NCBI GenBank assembly: GCA_023229845.1
Contig: JALNYK010000024.1
Span: 1 to 46,193, forward strand
Length of the DNA stretch: 46,193 nucleotides
Source of the DNA: Gallionella sp.
GTDB lineage: Bacteria; Pseudomonadota; Gammaproteobacteria; Burkholderiales; Gallionellaceae
Reading direction: 5' to 3'
The position numbers were made by a program, and so were the translations under genes. The notes beneath the pieces were generated by a model. It worked only from the letters and a program-made list of their open reading frames with translations, was not told the origin of the DNA and did no database searches. Below, one piece after another: positions 1-7,444 of the stretch. Within the stretch, counting starts at the first letter, position 1, and every line of letters starts with the position of its first letter.

Positions 1-414
1 TACGAGGGCGTGGACGAGCGCCTGATCCGCCAGTATGTGGATGACGAGATTTCCATCGGCGACTACGTGTTGTCCGGTGGCGAATTGGCGGCGATGGTGT
101 TGGTGGACAGCGTGGTGCGGCACTTGCCCGGCGTATTGGGCGATGCCGATTCGGCGGAGCAGGATTCGTTCGTGCAAGGCCTGCTGGATTGCCCGCACTA
201 CACCCGCCCGGAAGTGTTTAATGGTGAAGTCGTGCCCCCGGTATTGTTGTCCGGCAATCATGCGGACATACAGCGCTGGCGGCTTCAGCAGTCGTTGGGC
301 AGAACGTGGTTGCGCAGGCCGGATTTATTGGCCAAGCGTGATTTTACAAAAGAGGAGTCTCGGCTTCTGGCTCAGTTCCAGAAGGAACAAGACCCGATAT
401 TAAAGGAGCAATAA
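1..414 (+). CDS. trmD: tRNA (guanine37-N1)-methyltransferase, C-terminal part
   Basis: The last 137 residues of TrmD are visible; the gene starts before the window. TrmD methylates G37 next to the anticodon of a subset of tRNAs using S-adenosylmethionine and so prevents +1 frameshifting. The fragment opens with YEGVDER, followed by the SAM-binding trefoil-knot segment SIGDYVLSGGELAAM. It then shows the conserved C-domain blocks CPHYTRPEVFNG and VPPVLLSGNHADIQRWR, and the SLGRTWLRRPDLL stretch. All match the E. coli family member closely. The stop codon abuts the rplS start, with an AGGAG ribosome site inside the trmD end. This is the usual tail of the rpsP-rimM-trmD-rplS operon, so the two genes are probably cotranscribed and rpsP and rimM should lie just upstream. 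Identification is firm; only the N-terminus is missing. Confidence 0.96.
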   Translation, partial: YEGVDERLIRQYVDDEISIGDYVLSGGELAAMVLVDSVVRHLPGVLGDADSAEQDSFVQGLLDCPHYTRPEVFNGEVVPPVLLSGNHADIQRWRLQQSLGRTWLRRPDLLAKRDFTKEESRLLAQFQKEQDPILKEQ

Positions 415-777
415 ATGAATCTGATCGAACAACTGGAGCAGGAAGAAATCGCCCGTCTGGGCAAGACCATCCCGGTCTTCTCCCCCGGCGACACCGTGGT
501 CGTTAGCGTGAACGTGGTCGAAGGCGAGCGCAAGCGCGTCCAGGCTTACGAAGGCGTGGTAATTGCCAAGCGCAACCGCGGCCTGAACTCCGCATTCATC
601 GTGCGCAAGATCTCCGCCGGCGAAGGCGTGGAACGTACGTTCCAGACCTACTCGCCCGTGATCGCCAGCATCGAAGTGAAGCGCAAGGGCGCAGTGCGTC
701 GCGCCAAGCTGTACTACCTGCGCGAGCGTTCGGGCAAGTCGGCGCGTATCAAGGAAAAGCTGGCAGCACGCGGTTAA
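415..777 (+). CDS. rplS: 50S ribosomal protein L19
   Basis: A 120-residue protein of normal L19 length. L19 sits at the interface of the ribosomal subunits. The sequence has the family's typical N-terminus (MNLIEQLEQEEI), the central VSVNVVEGERKRVQAYEGVVIA beta-barrel segment, and the basic C-terminus with KLYYLRERSGKSARIKE. It starts directly after the trmD stop codon, with AGGAG about 7 bases upstream. It is the last gene of the operon, and a strong rho-independent terminator follows within 30 bases of the stop. Nothing is unusual about it. Confidence 0.98.
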   Translation: MNLIEQLEQEEIARLGKTIPVFSPGDTVVVSVNVVEGERKRVQAYEGVVIAKRNRGLNSAFIVRKISAGEGVERTFQTYSPVIASIEVKRKGAVRRAKLYYLRERSGKSARIKEKLAARG

Positions 778-804
778 GCTGCGCGCGGTTTTTCTGCGAC
801 AAAG

Positions 805-834
805 AAACGGGAGCTTCGGCTCCCGTTTTTGTTT
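805..834 (+). terminator. rho-independent terminator of the trmD-rplS operon
   Basis: An 8-bp perfect stem (ACGGGAGC / GCTCCCGT, 807-814 and 819-826) closes on a stable TTCG tetraloop and is followed by a T run. It lies about 30 bases after rplS and before the next gene. Confidence 0.9.
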
Positions 835-871
835 CGGCCGCCGCCTTTGTTTTGTGCGCTATGATTCCATC

Positions 872-1336
872 ATGAAATATCAGGCTAAATTGAAAGTGCC
901 ATTCGGCATGCTGGGCATCCGCTGCACGGCAGACGCCTTGACCGGCATCGACTTCCTGCCCGCCTCGGAACCACCGCAAGCGCCGACGAACGAATTCGCC
1001 GCGACGGTGTGCGCAGAATTGCTGCGATATTTCGACGATCCCCATACGCCATTCACCGTGCCGCTCGAATTGCACGGCACGCCTCATCGACAGAAAGTCT
1101 GGCACGCAATGTTGGACATCCCCTGCGGGCAGACGCGCAGCTACGGCGAACTGGCCGCGGAACTGCACTCCGCCGCGCAAGCCGTCGGCCAGGCCTGCGG
1201 CGCCAACCCCATCCCCATCGTCGTCCCCTGTCATCGGGTAGTGGGCAAGGCCGGGCTGGGGGGATTCATGCAGCATGCGGAGGGTGAATCGCTGGGCATC
1301 AAACGCTGGTTACTGGGACACGAGGGCGCATTATGA
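872..1336 (+). CDS. ogt: methylated-DNA--protein-cysteine S-methyltransferase
   Basis: A suicide DNA-repair protein that transfers the alkyl group of O6-alkylguanine to its own cysteine. From the ATG at 872 it is 154 residues, the usual size of Ogt. The active-site motif IPIVVPCHRV places the acceptor Cys at residue 120. Upstream are the helix-turn-helix DNA-binding segment (roughly 75-105, containing QKVWHAMLDIPCGQTRSYGELA) and the N(V)G-type hinge region. After the cysteine comes the conserved G-GGF-HAEGESLGIKRWLL tail. A GTG at 854 could add six residues; I prefer the ATG because MKYQAKLKVPFG gives a normal N-terminus. It is a single gene, separated from rplS by a terminator and convergent with rnpB. 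Ogt and the Ada C-terminal domain share this fold; the absence of an Ada N-domain favours Ogt. Confidence 0.93.
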   Translation: MKYQAKLKVPFGMLGIRCTADALTGIDFLPASEPPQAPTNEFAATVCAELLRYFDDPHTPFTVPLELHGTPHRQKVWHAMLDIPCGQTRSYGELAAELHSAAQAVGQACGANPIPIVVPCHRVVGKAGLGGFMQHAEGESLGIKRWLLGHEGAL

Positions 1337-1359
1337 AATCCCCGCGCCCGCTTAAAAGA

Positions 1360-1708
1360 AGGTGAAGCTGGCCGATAAGCCGGGTTCTGTCGTGGACAGT
1401 CATTCCTCTAGGCGTTTCGTTACCTGACGCTCAAGCAATCTACCCGCTGACGACGCGAGCCACGCCATAGTCAGCCTATTTGATCTTGCTCCGGATGGGG
1501 TTTACCCTGCCACTGATGTTGCCACCAGCGCGGTGAGCTCTTACCTCGCCATTTCAACCTTACCGTTTCTCGAAAGAACTTGGGCGGTATATTTTCTGTG
1601 GCACTTTCCATCGCCTCACGGCGTCCGGCCATTAACCGGCATCCTGCTCTGCGGAGCCCGGACTTTCCTCCCCACTCTTGCGAGTGCGGCGACTGTCTAG
1701 CCAGCTTC
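1360..1708 (-). ncRNA. rnpB: RNase P RNA component (bacterial class A)
   Basis: Read on the minus strand, the 5' end at about 1708 begins GAAGCTGGCTAGACAGTCGC, nearly identical to the start of E. coli M1 RNA. It is followed by the universally conserved GGAGGAAAGTCCGGGCTCC (near 1650-1670). The 3' end contains ACAGAACCCGGCTTATCGGC and closes with CCAGCTTCACC near 1360, which pairs with the 5' end (helix P1). The length of about 349 nt is normal. This RNA is the ribozyme that trims the 5' leader from pre-tRNAs. The exact ends are estimated by comparison with the E. coli RNA. Confidence 0.96.
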
Positions 1709-1715
1709 GGGGCGG

Positions 1716-1754
1716 AGTCTATCACGAGAGGAGCCGCGCCAATCGCCCTCTTCA
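1716..1754 (-). promoter_or_regulatory. possible rnpB promoter
   Basis: On the minus strand the hexamer TAGACT (1716-1721) lies seven bases before the inferred first base of RNase P RNA, in the right place for a -10 box. The -35 region 17 bases further up (GATTGG) is poor. The position supports the call more than the sequence does. Confidence 0.35.
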
Positions 1755-1835
1755 ACCGGCAGCCATGGCCCGAACCAGCCCTGCGCCAAACGACAGCACG
1801 TAGATCAAGCCGAATGCCGGATTATTCCGCCCAAA

Positions 1836-2582
1836 CTACGAGTCTGACGGCTCGAGGAATTTGCCAGCACGGAATGTCAGCACCAGCGTATCGCGATATC
1901 CGCCTTCCGCCGTCGGTTGAATAGGCGTGGACTCGTGGATAACTTTTTGATCGTCGAGCAGCAGCAGCGTCCAAGGCTCACTCAATGTGAAGCGCTGCCC
2001 ATGCCGTCCGTTGAATTCGAAGATGCGACTTTCGCCACCACTGACATTCTCACGCGCAACCAGCAGGATGGCGACAAAATCCACACCGTCACGATGCGCA
2101 CCCTCCGGCGTCGGGCGCCCGATGCCGTGGCGGGTATCGATGCGAAACTGGTGCGCTTCGACATACCATGGCTGCACTCCCTTGACGCTGGAACAAACGC
2201 GCGCAATTTCCCGCAATAGGTTAGACCATATCTGCCGCGAAACGGTCTGCTCGGCCATCGGCTCGAATAAACGGCGCATCCCCCCGTGTAGCGCGTTGTA
2301 CTCCAGCGGCTGGTAATGCGCGCGATGCGGAACCTGCGTGACGTCCTGTTGCTCAACGATGAAACAGGAATGCCGGCGACGACGATAGCACCCGCCGTCT
2401 TTGAGAAAATTGTCGAGCGGCAGATCGTCCCAGTCCGGCTTCAAAGACTCCAGATCGGCCAACGGCGATGCGATGAATGAAGCGAGCCCGGACGGGCTCA
2501 ACACACCGAAGCCATAACCGCTCAAAGAGTCGGCCAGACGGGATGGCTCAACGTAGCCGGGTGCGAGCATAGCGAGTGTCAT
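1836..2582 (-). CDS. 2-oxoglutarate/Fe(II)-dependent dioxygenase family protein (2OG-Fe_Oxy_2 type)
   Basis: A 248-residue protein of the cupin-fold family that includes bacterial free-amino-acid hydroxylases (the IDO/BsmA-like group). The metal-binding facial triad is visible: H163 and D165 in EGAHRDGVDFVA, and H216 in DDQKVIHESTPI. R230 in GGYRDTLVLTF follows, in the position that binds the 2-oxoglutarate carboxylate. The RHGIGRPTPEGAHRDG and SGGESRIFE stretches are typical of this family. The family reaction couples 2-oxoglutarate decarboxylation to substrate hydroxylation. The substrate here cannot be read from sequence. The gene stands alone between rnpB and an intergenic repeat, with no biosynthetic neighbours, so neighbours give no hint. 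Start at 2582 (ATG). Family membership is well supported; substrate and pathway are unknown. Confidence 0.85.
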   Translation of the reverse strand: MTLAMLAPGYVEPSRLADSLSGYGFGVLSPSGLASFIASPLADLESLKPDWDDLPLDNFLKDGGCYRRRRHSCFIVEQQDVTQVPHRAHYQPLEYNALHGGMRRLFEPMAEQTVSRQIWSNLLREIARVCSSVKGVQPWYVEAHQFRIDTRHGIGRPTPEGAHRDGVDFVAILLVARENVSGGESRIFEFNGRHGQRFTLSEPWTLLLLDDQKVIHESTPIQPTAEGGYRDTLVLTFRAGKFLEPSDS

Positions 2583-2750
2583 AAATGTTTTATTAAGGCC
2601 TAGTTTAGGCTGATTCTACGTCAATGCCGCACACCGCCGTTTGAAAAACCATGCCCCAGAATTCCTGCTGAACATCTCCCGCAGGCAAGCAAAGCAGCCA
2701 TGATGCCCTTGGTCTTTTCGTAATTCATGACAGATACCTTTAACAGCAGC
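2583..2750. other. intergenic segment before repeat element
   Basis: There is no convincing gene here. A 35-codon reading frame on the minus strand (2621-2728, beginning MNYEKTKGIMAALLA) has an AAAGG upstream. It ends in low-quality sequence and resembles no family I recognise. It could be a decayed remnant. Confidence 0.4.
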
Positions 2751-2882
2751 CGTCATTCCGGCGAAGGCCGGAATCCAGACAATTGACAGCGCCCCACGCA
2801 GTGGGACAACACCCGAAACACGGTTTTGTCCGCTGCGCGGCCTTATATGATGAACTGGATTCCGGCCTCCGCCGGAATGACG
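2751..2882. repeat. 132-bp palindromic interspersed element, family A copy 1
   Basis: The ends are 28-bp inverted arms: 2751-2778 starting CGTCATTCCGGCG and 2855-2882 ending CGCCGGAATGACG. Each arm contains its own small hairpin, CCGGC..GGCCGG. Between the arms is an internal core containing TTTTGTCCGCTGCGCGGCC. Related copies occur at 9008, 9940 and 35194. There is no coding capacity beyond spurious frames, so it looks like a non-autonomous MITE/REP-type element. Confidence 0.9.
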
Positions 2883-3056
2883 GGGACAGGTTTCGCGTAC
2901 TGTCGCCTATGGAAACTTTAATTATCTGCAACATTGAAGCGACATAGATATAAATTCCGCGAATGTGGAAGAAGAGCACAGTTATTTTGCATTGCTTATG
3001 CGTGCAAGGTATATCCTGTCAGGTATCGACTGAAACGATCCGCGCCGGGAGCAGCC

Positions 3057-3311
3057 TTGAACTCGATTCTGCAATATCTGAAAACGCATGGTGAGCGGCT
3101 CGATACCGAGATCGCCGAAGCCACGGGTCTCACGCTGGCCAAAACTCGCGCACAACTCGCCGAACTTGCCGCCAAACGCGAGATCATGGTCTGCCAATCC
3201 ACTCGCTACGAAAAAGGCAAAAAGATCGAGGGATTGAAGTGCCGCTTGGCCGGATTCATCCCTCCCGCCGCCCCGGGGCGGAAATCAAAATCGCAGTTAA
3301 AAATCTCCTAG
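3057..3311 (+). CDS. small winged-helix-like protein of unknown role
   Basis: I take TTG 3057 as the start because GGGAG lies five bases before it. The same frame stays open upstream to 2934, but that part reads as low-complexity sequence next to a repeat. The 84-residue product begins with a hydrophobic-patterned helix (SILQYLKTHGERLD). It continues with a helix-turn-helix pattern (TEIAEATGLTLAKTRAQLAELAAKREI, residues about 16-43), a short beta wing (MVCQSTRYEKGKKIEGLKCRL) and a basic tail (PGRKSKSQLKIS). This is the layout of small winged-helix regulators, but I cannot assign a named family. It is followed 25 bases later by the GIY-YIG-like gene on the same strand, so the two may be cotranscribed. 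The start codon and the DNA-binding role are inference. Confidence 0.55.
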   Translation: MNSILQYLKTHGERLDTEIAEATGLTLAKTRAQLAELAAKREIMVCQSTRYEKGKKIEGLKCRLAGFIPPAAPGRKSKSQLKIS

Positions 3312-3336
3312 AGTCACTCCGTCACCTGTATTCCTC

Positions 3337-3663
3337 ATGGCACGTCGCAACCACTACCATGTCTATGTGATCGAACTGTCGAAAGATGTTCTCTACGAAG
3401 GCCGCTTCAAACGCTGCAACCCCGGCTACATCCCCGGCAAACCCTGTGTCTATGTCGGCATGACGGGATTGGATCCCGACATACGTTTCGACAAACACAA
3501 AGCCGGCATCCAGTCCAACCGTTACGTCAAAGATTACGGACTGCACTTGCTGCCCGACCTCTATGAAGGGTTCAATCCGATGTCCTATGACGAAGCCTGC
3601 TCCAGAGAAGTGGAAATAGGGATCGACTTGCGCGAGGCCGGCTTCGGGGTTTGGCAGGCATGA
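3337..3663 (+). CDS. GIY-YIG-like nuclease-fold protein
   Basis: A 108-residue protein. HVYVIEL (residues 8-14) stands where GIY occurs and VYVGMTGLDPDIRFDKHKAG (38-57) where YIG occurs. Arg50 lies downstream, and acidic residues near 91-93 (EVEIG) could be the metal-binding glutamate. These spacings fit the compact GIY-YIG fold, though both signature tripeptides are altered, so catalytic activity is uncertain. Members of the fold act in DNA repair, restriction and mobile-intron homing; small standalone proteins like this are mostly uncharacterised. The ATG at 3337 is preceded by a weak ribosome site. It sits in a run of small accessory-looking genes between rnpB and the VanZ gene, downstream of a winged-helix-like gene. 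Fold assignment is moderate; function is unknown. Confidence 0.65.
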   Translation: MARRNHYHVYVIELSKDVLYEGRFKRCNPGYIPGKPCVYVGMTGLDPDIRFDKHKAGIQSNRYVKDYGLHLLPDLYEGFNPMSYDEACSREVEIGIDLREAGFGVWQA

Positions 3664-3882
3664 AATCGCAGATTGCGACTCCCATCTGATACGAGATTCG
3701 CACAATTGATGAAAACCATTTTAAAGCATACCATCCCCGTCCTTTCAATCGAACGAACTATCGACGGACATTGGTGCGCAGCGCACTTTCGACCCGAAGT
3801 CGCATACCGTGCGATACGCTATATATGCGAACAAAGTCTGTACTTATTTATCAAAATAAACATTAAAAAGAGGATCGCTGAC

Positions 3883-4020
3883 ATGAAGAGGAATCTTAAC
3901 GACGATACCCGTCAAATCAAAAAGTGTGAAGAAATGCCCGTTGAAAAAAAGGCTGGCGGGTTTCTTATTCTTATCTTGGCGGCATCAATTCTATTGCTCG
4001 CTTACTTCCTCTTTAATTAG
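3883..4020 (+). CDS. small single-pass membrane protein (45 aa)
   Basis: From the ATG at 3883 (AAAGAGGA about eight bases upstream) the product is 45 residues. It has a charged cytoplasmic-type N-terminus (MKRNLNDDTRQIKKCEEMPVEKK) and one hydrophobic helix to the end (GGFLILILAASILLLAYFLF). The frame is open further upstream from 3673, but that extension crosses AT-rich noncoding-like sequence and the internal start has the better ribosome site. The segment is distinctly AT-richer than its neighbours. No family is recognised. A small inner-membrane protein is the most that can be said. Confidence 0.5.
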   Translation: MKRNLNDDTRQIKKCEEMPVEKKAGGFLILILAASILLLAYFLFN

Positions 4021-4136
4021 CAGAATTCGACTACGGACAAGGGTTGTGCAATCCCCCCCGCTCTATTCGAACAACCATGTCCCGCCCCTGAAACCGTGTT
4101 GACACCCCAAACGATTTCGCCAACACTCCTCCGCCC

Positions 4137-5207
4137 ATGAGAGAGCTCTTCATCACCGAAACCCGCGCGCGGCTGCGCACCTGGTTGGCGCTGGGCTATG
4201 CGCTATTCATCGCGTATGCCAGCCTGTCGCCGTTCACCGGCTGGCGCGAACAGGGACTGAACTTTGCCGACGTGCTCGCCGCCCCGCTGGCGCTGACCTA
4301 CACCCACTTCGATGCTGCGCTCAACCTGCTCTCCTACCTGCCGCTCGGCCTGCTGATCGCGCTGGCATTGCGCTCACGTCTGGGCGCCTTGGCCAGCGTC
4401 GCGCTGGCGCTGGTAGCCGGCATGCTGTTGTCGGCGGGCATGGAATATCTGCAGATGTATTTGCCCAGGCGCATCAGCTCGAACATGGACTTGCTGTCCA
4501 ACAGCACGGGCGCATTGCTCGGCGCATTGCTCGCGGTCAGCATCGCCTCGTGGACCCGGCTGTTCACGCTGCTGGTGCGCTGGCGCAGCCGGCTGTTCCA
4601 TCACGGCAAGGAAATGGACTTCGGGCTGGCCTTGTTGGCGCTGTGGATGTTCGGCCAGATCAACCCATCGCTGCCGATGCTGGGCAACGTGTTCATCAGC
4701 GAAGTGGCGCGGCAGCCCTTCGTCGCACTGCCGCCCGCTCCATTCGATATCTGGGAGAGCATCGCCGTAATGCTGAACCTGCTGATGCTGGGGACACTGC
4801 TGCTGACGTCGCTGCGCGCCCCGCGCAACGTGGTGACCGCGCTGCTGCTGGTGCTGAGCGTGGTGGCGCTGGCGAAGTTCGTCGCCGCCGCGCTGCTGCT
4901 GAAATCCTGGGCGTTGCTGCTGTGGATCAACGGCGAAGCCGTGCTGGGCATGCTGATCGGCATGCTGCTGCTCTCCGCGCTGCTGTGGCCGCCGCGCGCA
5001 GCGATGATCACGCTAGGCGCGGCAATTGCCGCCGGCTATTTCGTCATCGTGAACTTCCTGCTCGGCGACAGCACCCCGGCCTCCGCCGCCAGCATCTATC
5101 ACTGGCACTACGGCCATTTGCTGAACTACAACGGCCTCGCACAAACCATCTCGCTGCTGTTCCCGCTGTTGCTGCTGTGGCATCTGTGGCGCATCAGGAA
5201 AGTATAA
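4137..5207 (+). CDS. VanZ-family integral membrane protein
   Basis: A 356-residue hydrophobic protein with about nine or ten predicted transmembrane helices. The N-terminal half carries the VanZ-like pattern: YASLSPFTGWR after the first helix, then NLLSYLPLGLLIALAL, and the signature block SAGMEYLQMYLPRRISSNMDLLSNSTGALLGALLA (residues about 100-134). The C-terminal half (from about 155) adds more helices and no recognised domain. VanZ itself is linked to teicoplanin resistance, but the family is broad and in proteobacteria its role is unknown, so resistance should not be inferred. It is preceded by a 116-base gap and followed 29 bases later by the ferredoxin gene on the same strand, with which it may share a transcript. 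Confidence 0.8.
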   Translation: MRELFITETRARLRTWLALGYALFIAYASLSPFTGWREQGLNFADVLAAPLALTYTHFDAALNLLSYLPLGLLIALALRSRLGALASVALALVAGMLLSAGMEYLQMYLPRRISSNMDLLSNSTGALLGALLAVSIASWTRLFTLLVRWRSRLFHHGKEMDFGLALLALWMFGQINPSLPMLGNVFISEVARQPFVALPPAPFDIWESIAVMLNLLMLGTLLLTSLRAPRNVVTALLLVLSVVALAKFVAAALLLKSWALLLWINGEAVLGMLIGMLLLSALLWPPRAAMITLGAAIAAGYFVIVNFLLGDSTPASAASIYHWHYGHLLNYNGLAQTISLLFPLLLLWHLWRIRKV

Positions 5208-5236
5208 TTTCCCCCTTCAAACCACCGGAGTACCCG

Positions 5237-5548
5237 ATGAGCTATTTCGACAAGCATGTCTTCTTCTGCACCAACCAGCGCGATGACGGCGAGGATTGCT
5301 GCGCCAACCACGGCGCGCAGCAGGCGCGCGACTACATGAAGAAGAAGGTGAAAGAACTCGGCATCTCCAACCGCCACAACAACATCCGCATCAACTCCGC
5401 CGGCTGCATGGACCGCTGCGGCGAAGGCCCGGTGATCGTGGTCTATCCCGAAGGCACCTGGTATACCTTCGTCGATAACAGCGACCTCGACGAGATCATC
5501 GAAGAGCACCTGAAGAACGGTCGCCTGGTCGAACGCCTGAAGATTTAA
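5237..5548 (+). CDS. thioredoxin-like [2Fe-2S] ferredoxin
   Basis: A 103-residue protein with the start fixed by GGAG six bases before ATG 5237. It has the cysteine pattern of the thioredoxin-fold 2Fe-2S ferredoxins (the NuoE/Shethna type): Cys11 (FFCTNQR), Cys21/22 (DCCANHG), Cys57 and Cys61 (SAGCMDRCGEGP). The sequence between gives the expected beta-alpha fold, with PVIVVYPEGTWYTFVD near residues 65-80 and a terminal helix. These small electron carriers are soluble; the partner is unknown. The spacing to the VanZ-family gene (29 bases) suggests cotranscription but no functional link is known. Two adjacent cysteines at 21-22 leave open which one binds the cluster. Confidence 0.88.
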   Translation: MSYFDKHVFFCTNQRDDGEDCCANHGAQQARDYMKKKVKELGISNRHNNIRINSAGCMDRCGEGPVIVVYPEGTWYTFVDNSDLDEIIEEHLKNGRLVERLKI

Positions 5549-5755
5549 GACGGCATCCACTCGGGAATGATGCCTGTGGGAACTGCCCCCGACAGACTCA
5601 GGACAGGCTTCAGCCGCGATTGCTTCGCTATTTATCGCATTGACAATCGGGTGCGAACGATCTCAGTGTGATGAAGAGAAGTCACTGGTCGCTCACACGA
5701 CACGATATATGTGTAGTGGACGGTCAAGCTATGCTTTTGGAGCCACAGAATAGGG

Positions 5756-7306
5756 ATGAGAGATAAGACCGACTGGGAAAAAGCGGCTGAGGCACAGGGC
5801 ACAACCGATTCGGAACGTGCCCTAGCGCGTCTCGCCCGCAAGGCGTTTTTGAGTCTGTGGAGCTACCCGAACGTTTACAGCGACGAAGGGAAATCAGGCG
5901 CTAAAGGTGATGGCAAGGAACTGGTAGATCTCCTGGTGGTTTTTGGCACCGACGTACTGTTATTCTCCGACAAGAGCTGCGCGTTTCAGTCGGACGTGGA
6001 TATCAAGGTTGCCTGGCCGCGTTGGTACAAGCGGGCAATCGAGAAGTCTGCTAAGCAGCTTGCAGGGGCCGAAAGTTTTCTGCGTCGATTCTCGGGCCGA
6101 GTGTTCGTCGATAAGTCATGTCAGACCAAGTTGCCCGTGGCACTTCCGGACCCAAGCTTAGCCCGCTATTTCCTGATTGCCGTTACGCGCGGTGGTCATG
6201 AGGCAGCGGCTCGGTACTTTGGCGGCGGAAGCAGCGGCAGCGTTATGCTTAACAGTATGCTTGAGGAAGATGCCCACTACGAACGCCCGTTCGAAGTCGG
6301 CTTCCCGCTGAAAGGCCGCCGCTTCGTCCACGTCCTCGATGAGGTGACAGTCGACGCTCTCTTGGCGGAGCTGGACACCGTCCCGGACCTTGTCGACTAC
6401 CTAGCCTGCAAGGAGCGCTATTTTGGCGCGAACGGCGTCTTCATGAACATTGCAGGTGAAGAAGAGCTACTGGCACAGTACATGTGCACAATGGAAAGCG
6501 GTCGTCACGCCTTGCCCACGGTGCCGCCTGGCGCTGATGCTATTACCCTCCTGGAGGGAGATTGGCGGTTTTATCGCTCAAGCCCTCAACGAGCGGCCAA
6601 GCAAGAGGCTGATCAAGGCAGCTACATGTGGGATGCACTAATTGAGTACCAAGCGTCTTTCGTTCGCGCAGGGACAGCGATTGGGCTCCCAGAGATGTCG
6701 CCGGAGACCATCGACCACGAGCGAATCTTGCGCGCCCTTGCAGCAGAGCCCCGACTTGCAAGACGCGAACTCGCCAGCCACTTCCGCTTTGCTCTCTCGA
6801 AGAGCGAGCCCGGCAAGAAGTTCGCACGCATGACCCTGAGCTGCAACAACATGGCCCGCGCGTATGTTTTCCTGACGGTTCCAAAGCCGCCGGATATTGA
6901 CTACCAGGCGTACCGAGAGATGCGCTCGGCTGCACTGCTCGCGTACTGCCACGGCATCAAGGTGCGCTTTCCCCACGTGATCGAAGCGATTGGCATCGCA
7001 TCAGAGCCTTTCTCCGAGAAGGAGTCCTCCCAAGACTTCTTATATGTCGACCTCACTGAAGAGATGCGCCCAGAGGAATCCGTCGTTTGGAAGGACGCGA
7101 TGGAGGAGCTCGATGTACTACAGGTGCCGGCCAAGGACGTGCAGTACTACGGGACAAAAGGTCACGAGTTTCCGATGCCTTTCAACTTCGACGGACCGAA
7201 ATTCTACGAGTACGACTCTGGCACCCCAATGAATCGAGCCGAGCGACGCAGAATGGATCGAGAAGCTAGGAAAGAAGCCAAGAAGGCGAACAAGCAGGCG
7301 CGCTAG
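5756..7306 (+). CDS. conserved-type protein of unknown function, possible nuclease-like N-terminus
   Basis: A 516-residue soluble protein with no signal peptide or membrane helix. I do not recognise a named family with confidence. Residues 54-75 read KELVDLLVVFGTDVLLFSDK: E55 and D58 followed by two strands and S71-D72-K73. This resembles the core of PD-(D/E)xK nuclease folds, though the spacing of the final motif (SDK rather than DxK/ExK) is not canonical. The rest is mixed alpha/beta. The C-terminus is strongly basic (RAERRRMDREARKEAKKANKQAR) and could bind nucleic acid. Codon use is more relaxed than in neighbouring core genes, with many CTA, AGC and CGA codons. The gene stands alone, with about 200 noncoding bases on one side and 138 on the other, as expected of a transferred gene. 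A defence or DNA-processing role is only a guess. Start at 5756 is uncertain; the ribosome site is weak. Confidence 0.6.
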   Translation: MRDKTDWEKAAEAQGTTDSERALARLARKAFLSLWSYPNVYSDEGKSGAKGDGKELVDLLVVFGTDVLLFSDKSCAFQSDVDIKVAWPRWYKRAIEKSAKQLAGAESFLRRFSGRVFVDKSCQTKLPVALPDPSLARYFLIAVTRGGHEAAARYFGGGSSGSVMLNSMLEEDAHYERPFEVGFPLKGRRFVHVLDEVTVDALLAELDTVPDLVDYLACKERYFGANGVFMNIAGEEELLAQYMCTMESGRHALPTVPPGADAITLLEGDWRFYRSSPQRAAKQEADQGSYMWDALIEYQASFVRAGTAIGLPEMSPETIDHERILRALAAEPRLARRELASHFRFALSKSEPGKKFARMTLSCNNMARAYVFLTVPKPPDIDYQAYREMRSAALLAYCHGIKVRFPHVIEAIGIASEPFSEKESSQDFLYVDLTEEMRPEESVVWKDAMEELDVLQVPAKDVQYYGTKGHEFPMPFNFDGPKFYEYDSGTPMNRAERRRMDREARKEAKKANKQAR

Positions 7307-7444
7307 ACGCGTTCTGGCGATGGGAAAACGGAGGAGGACCACATTGGGGTTGGCTGAAAGCGCCTGAATGCTGGCACGATAACCGAAAGCAGGTTCCGGC
7401 TTTTTCCTGCGATAATCCATCGCAGATCCAAATCCCGGAATCCA

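Noticed and set aside
2621..2728. A 35-codon minus-strand frame beginning MNYEKTKGIMAALLA
   Set aside because: It has a plausible start and ribosome site but no recognised family and poor C-terminal sequence; too weak to call a gene.
2740..2979. A 79-codon minus-strand frame
   Set aside because: It reads through the family A repeat (its product contains the SFRRRPESS and LDSGLRRNDG strings typical of translated repeats of this kind).
3673..3882. N-terminal extension of the 45-residue membrane protein
   Set aside because: The extension has no ribosome site and noncoding-like composition; the internal ATG at 3883 is better supported.
5640..5700. TTGACA at 5640 as a promoter for the 516-residue gene
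   Set aside because: No acceptable -10 box lies at the right distance, so I do not list it as a promoter.
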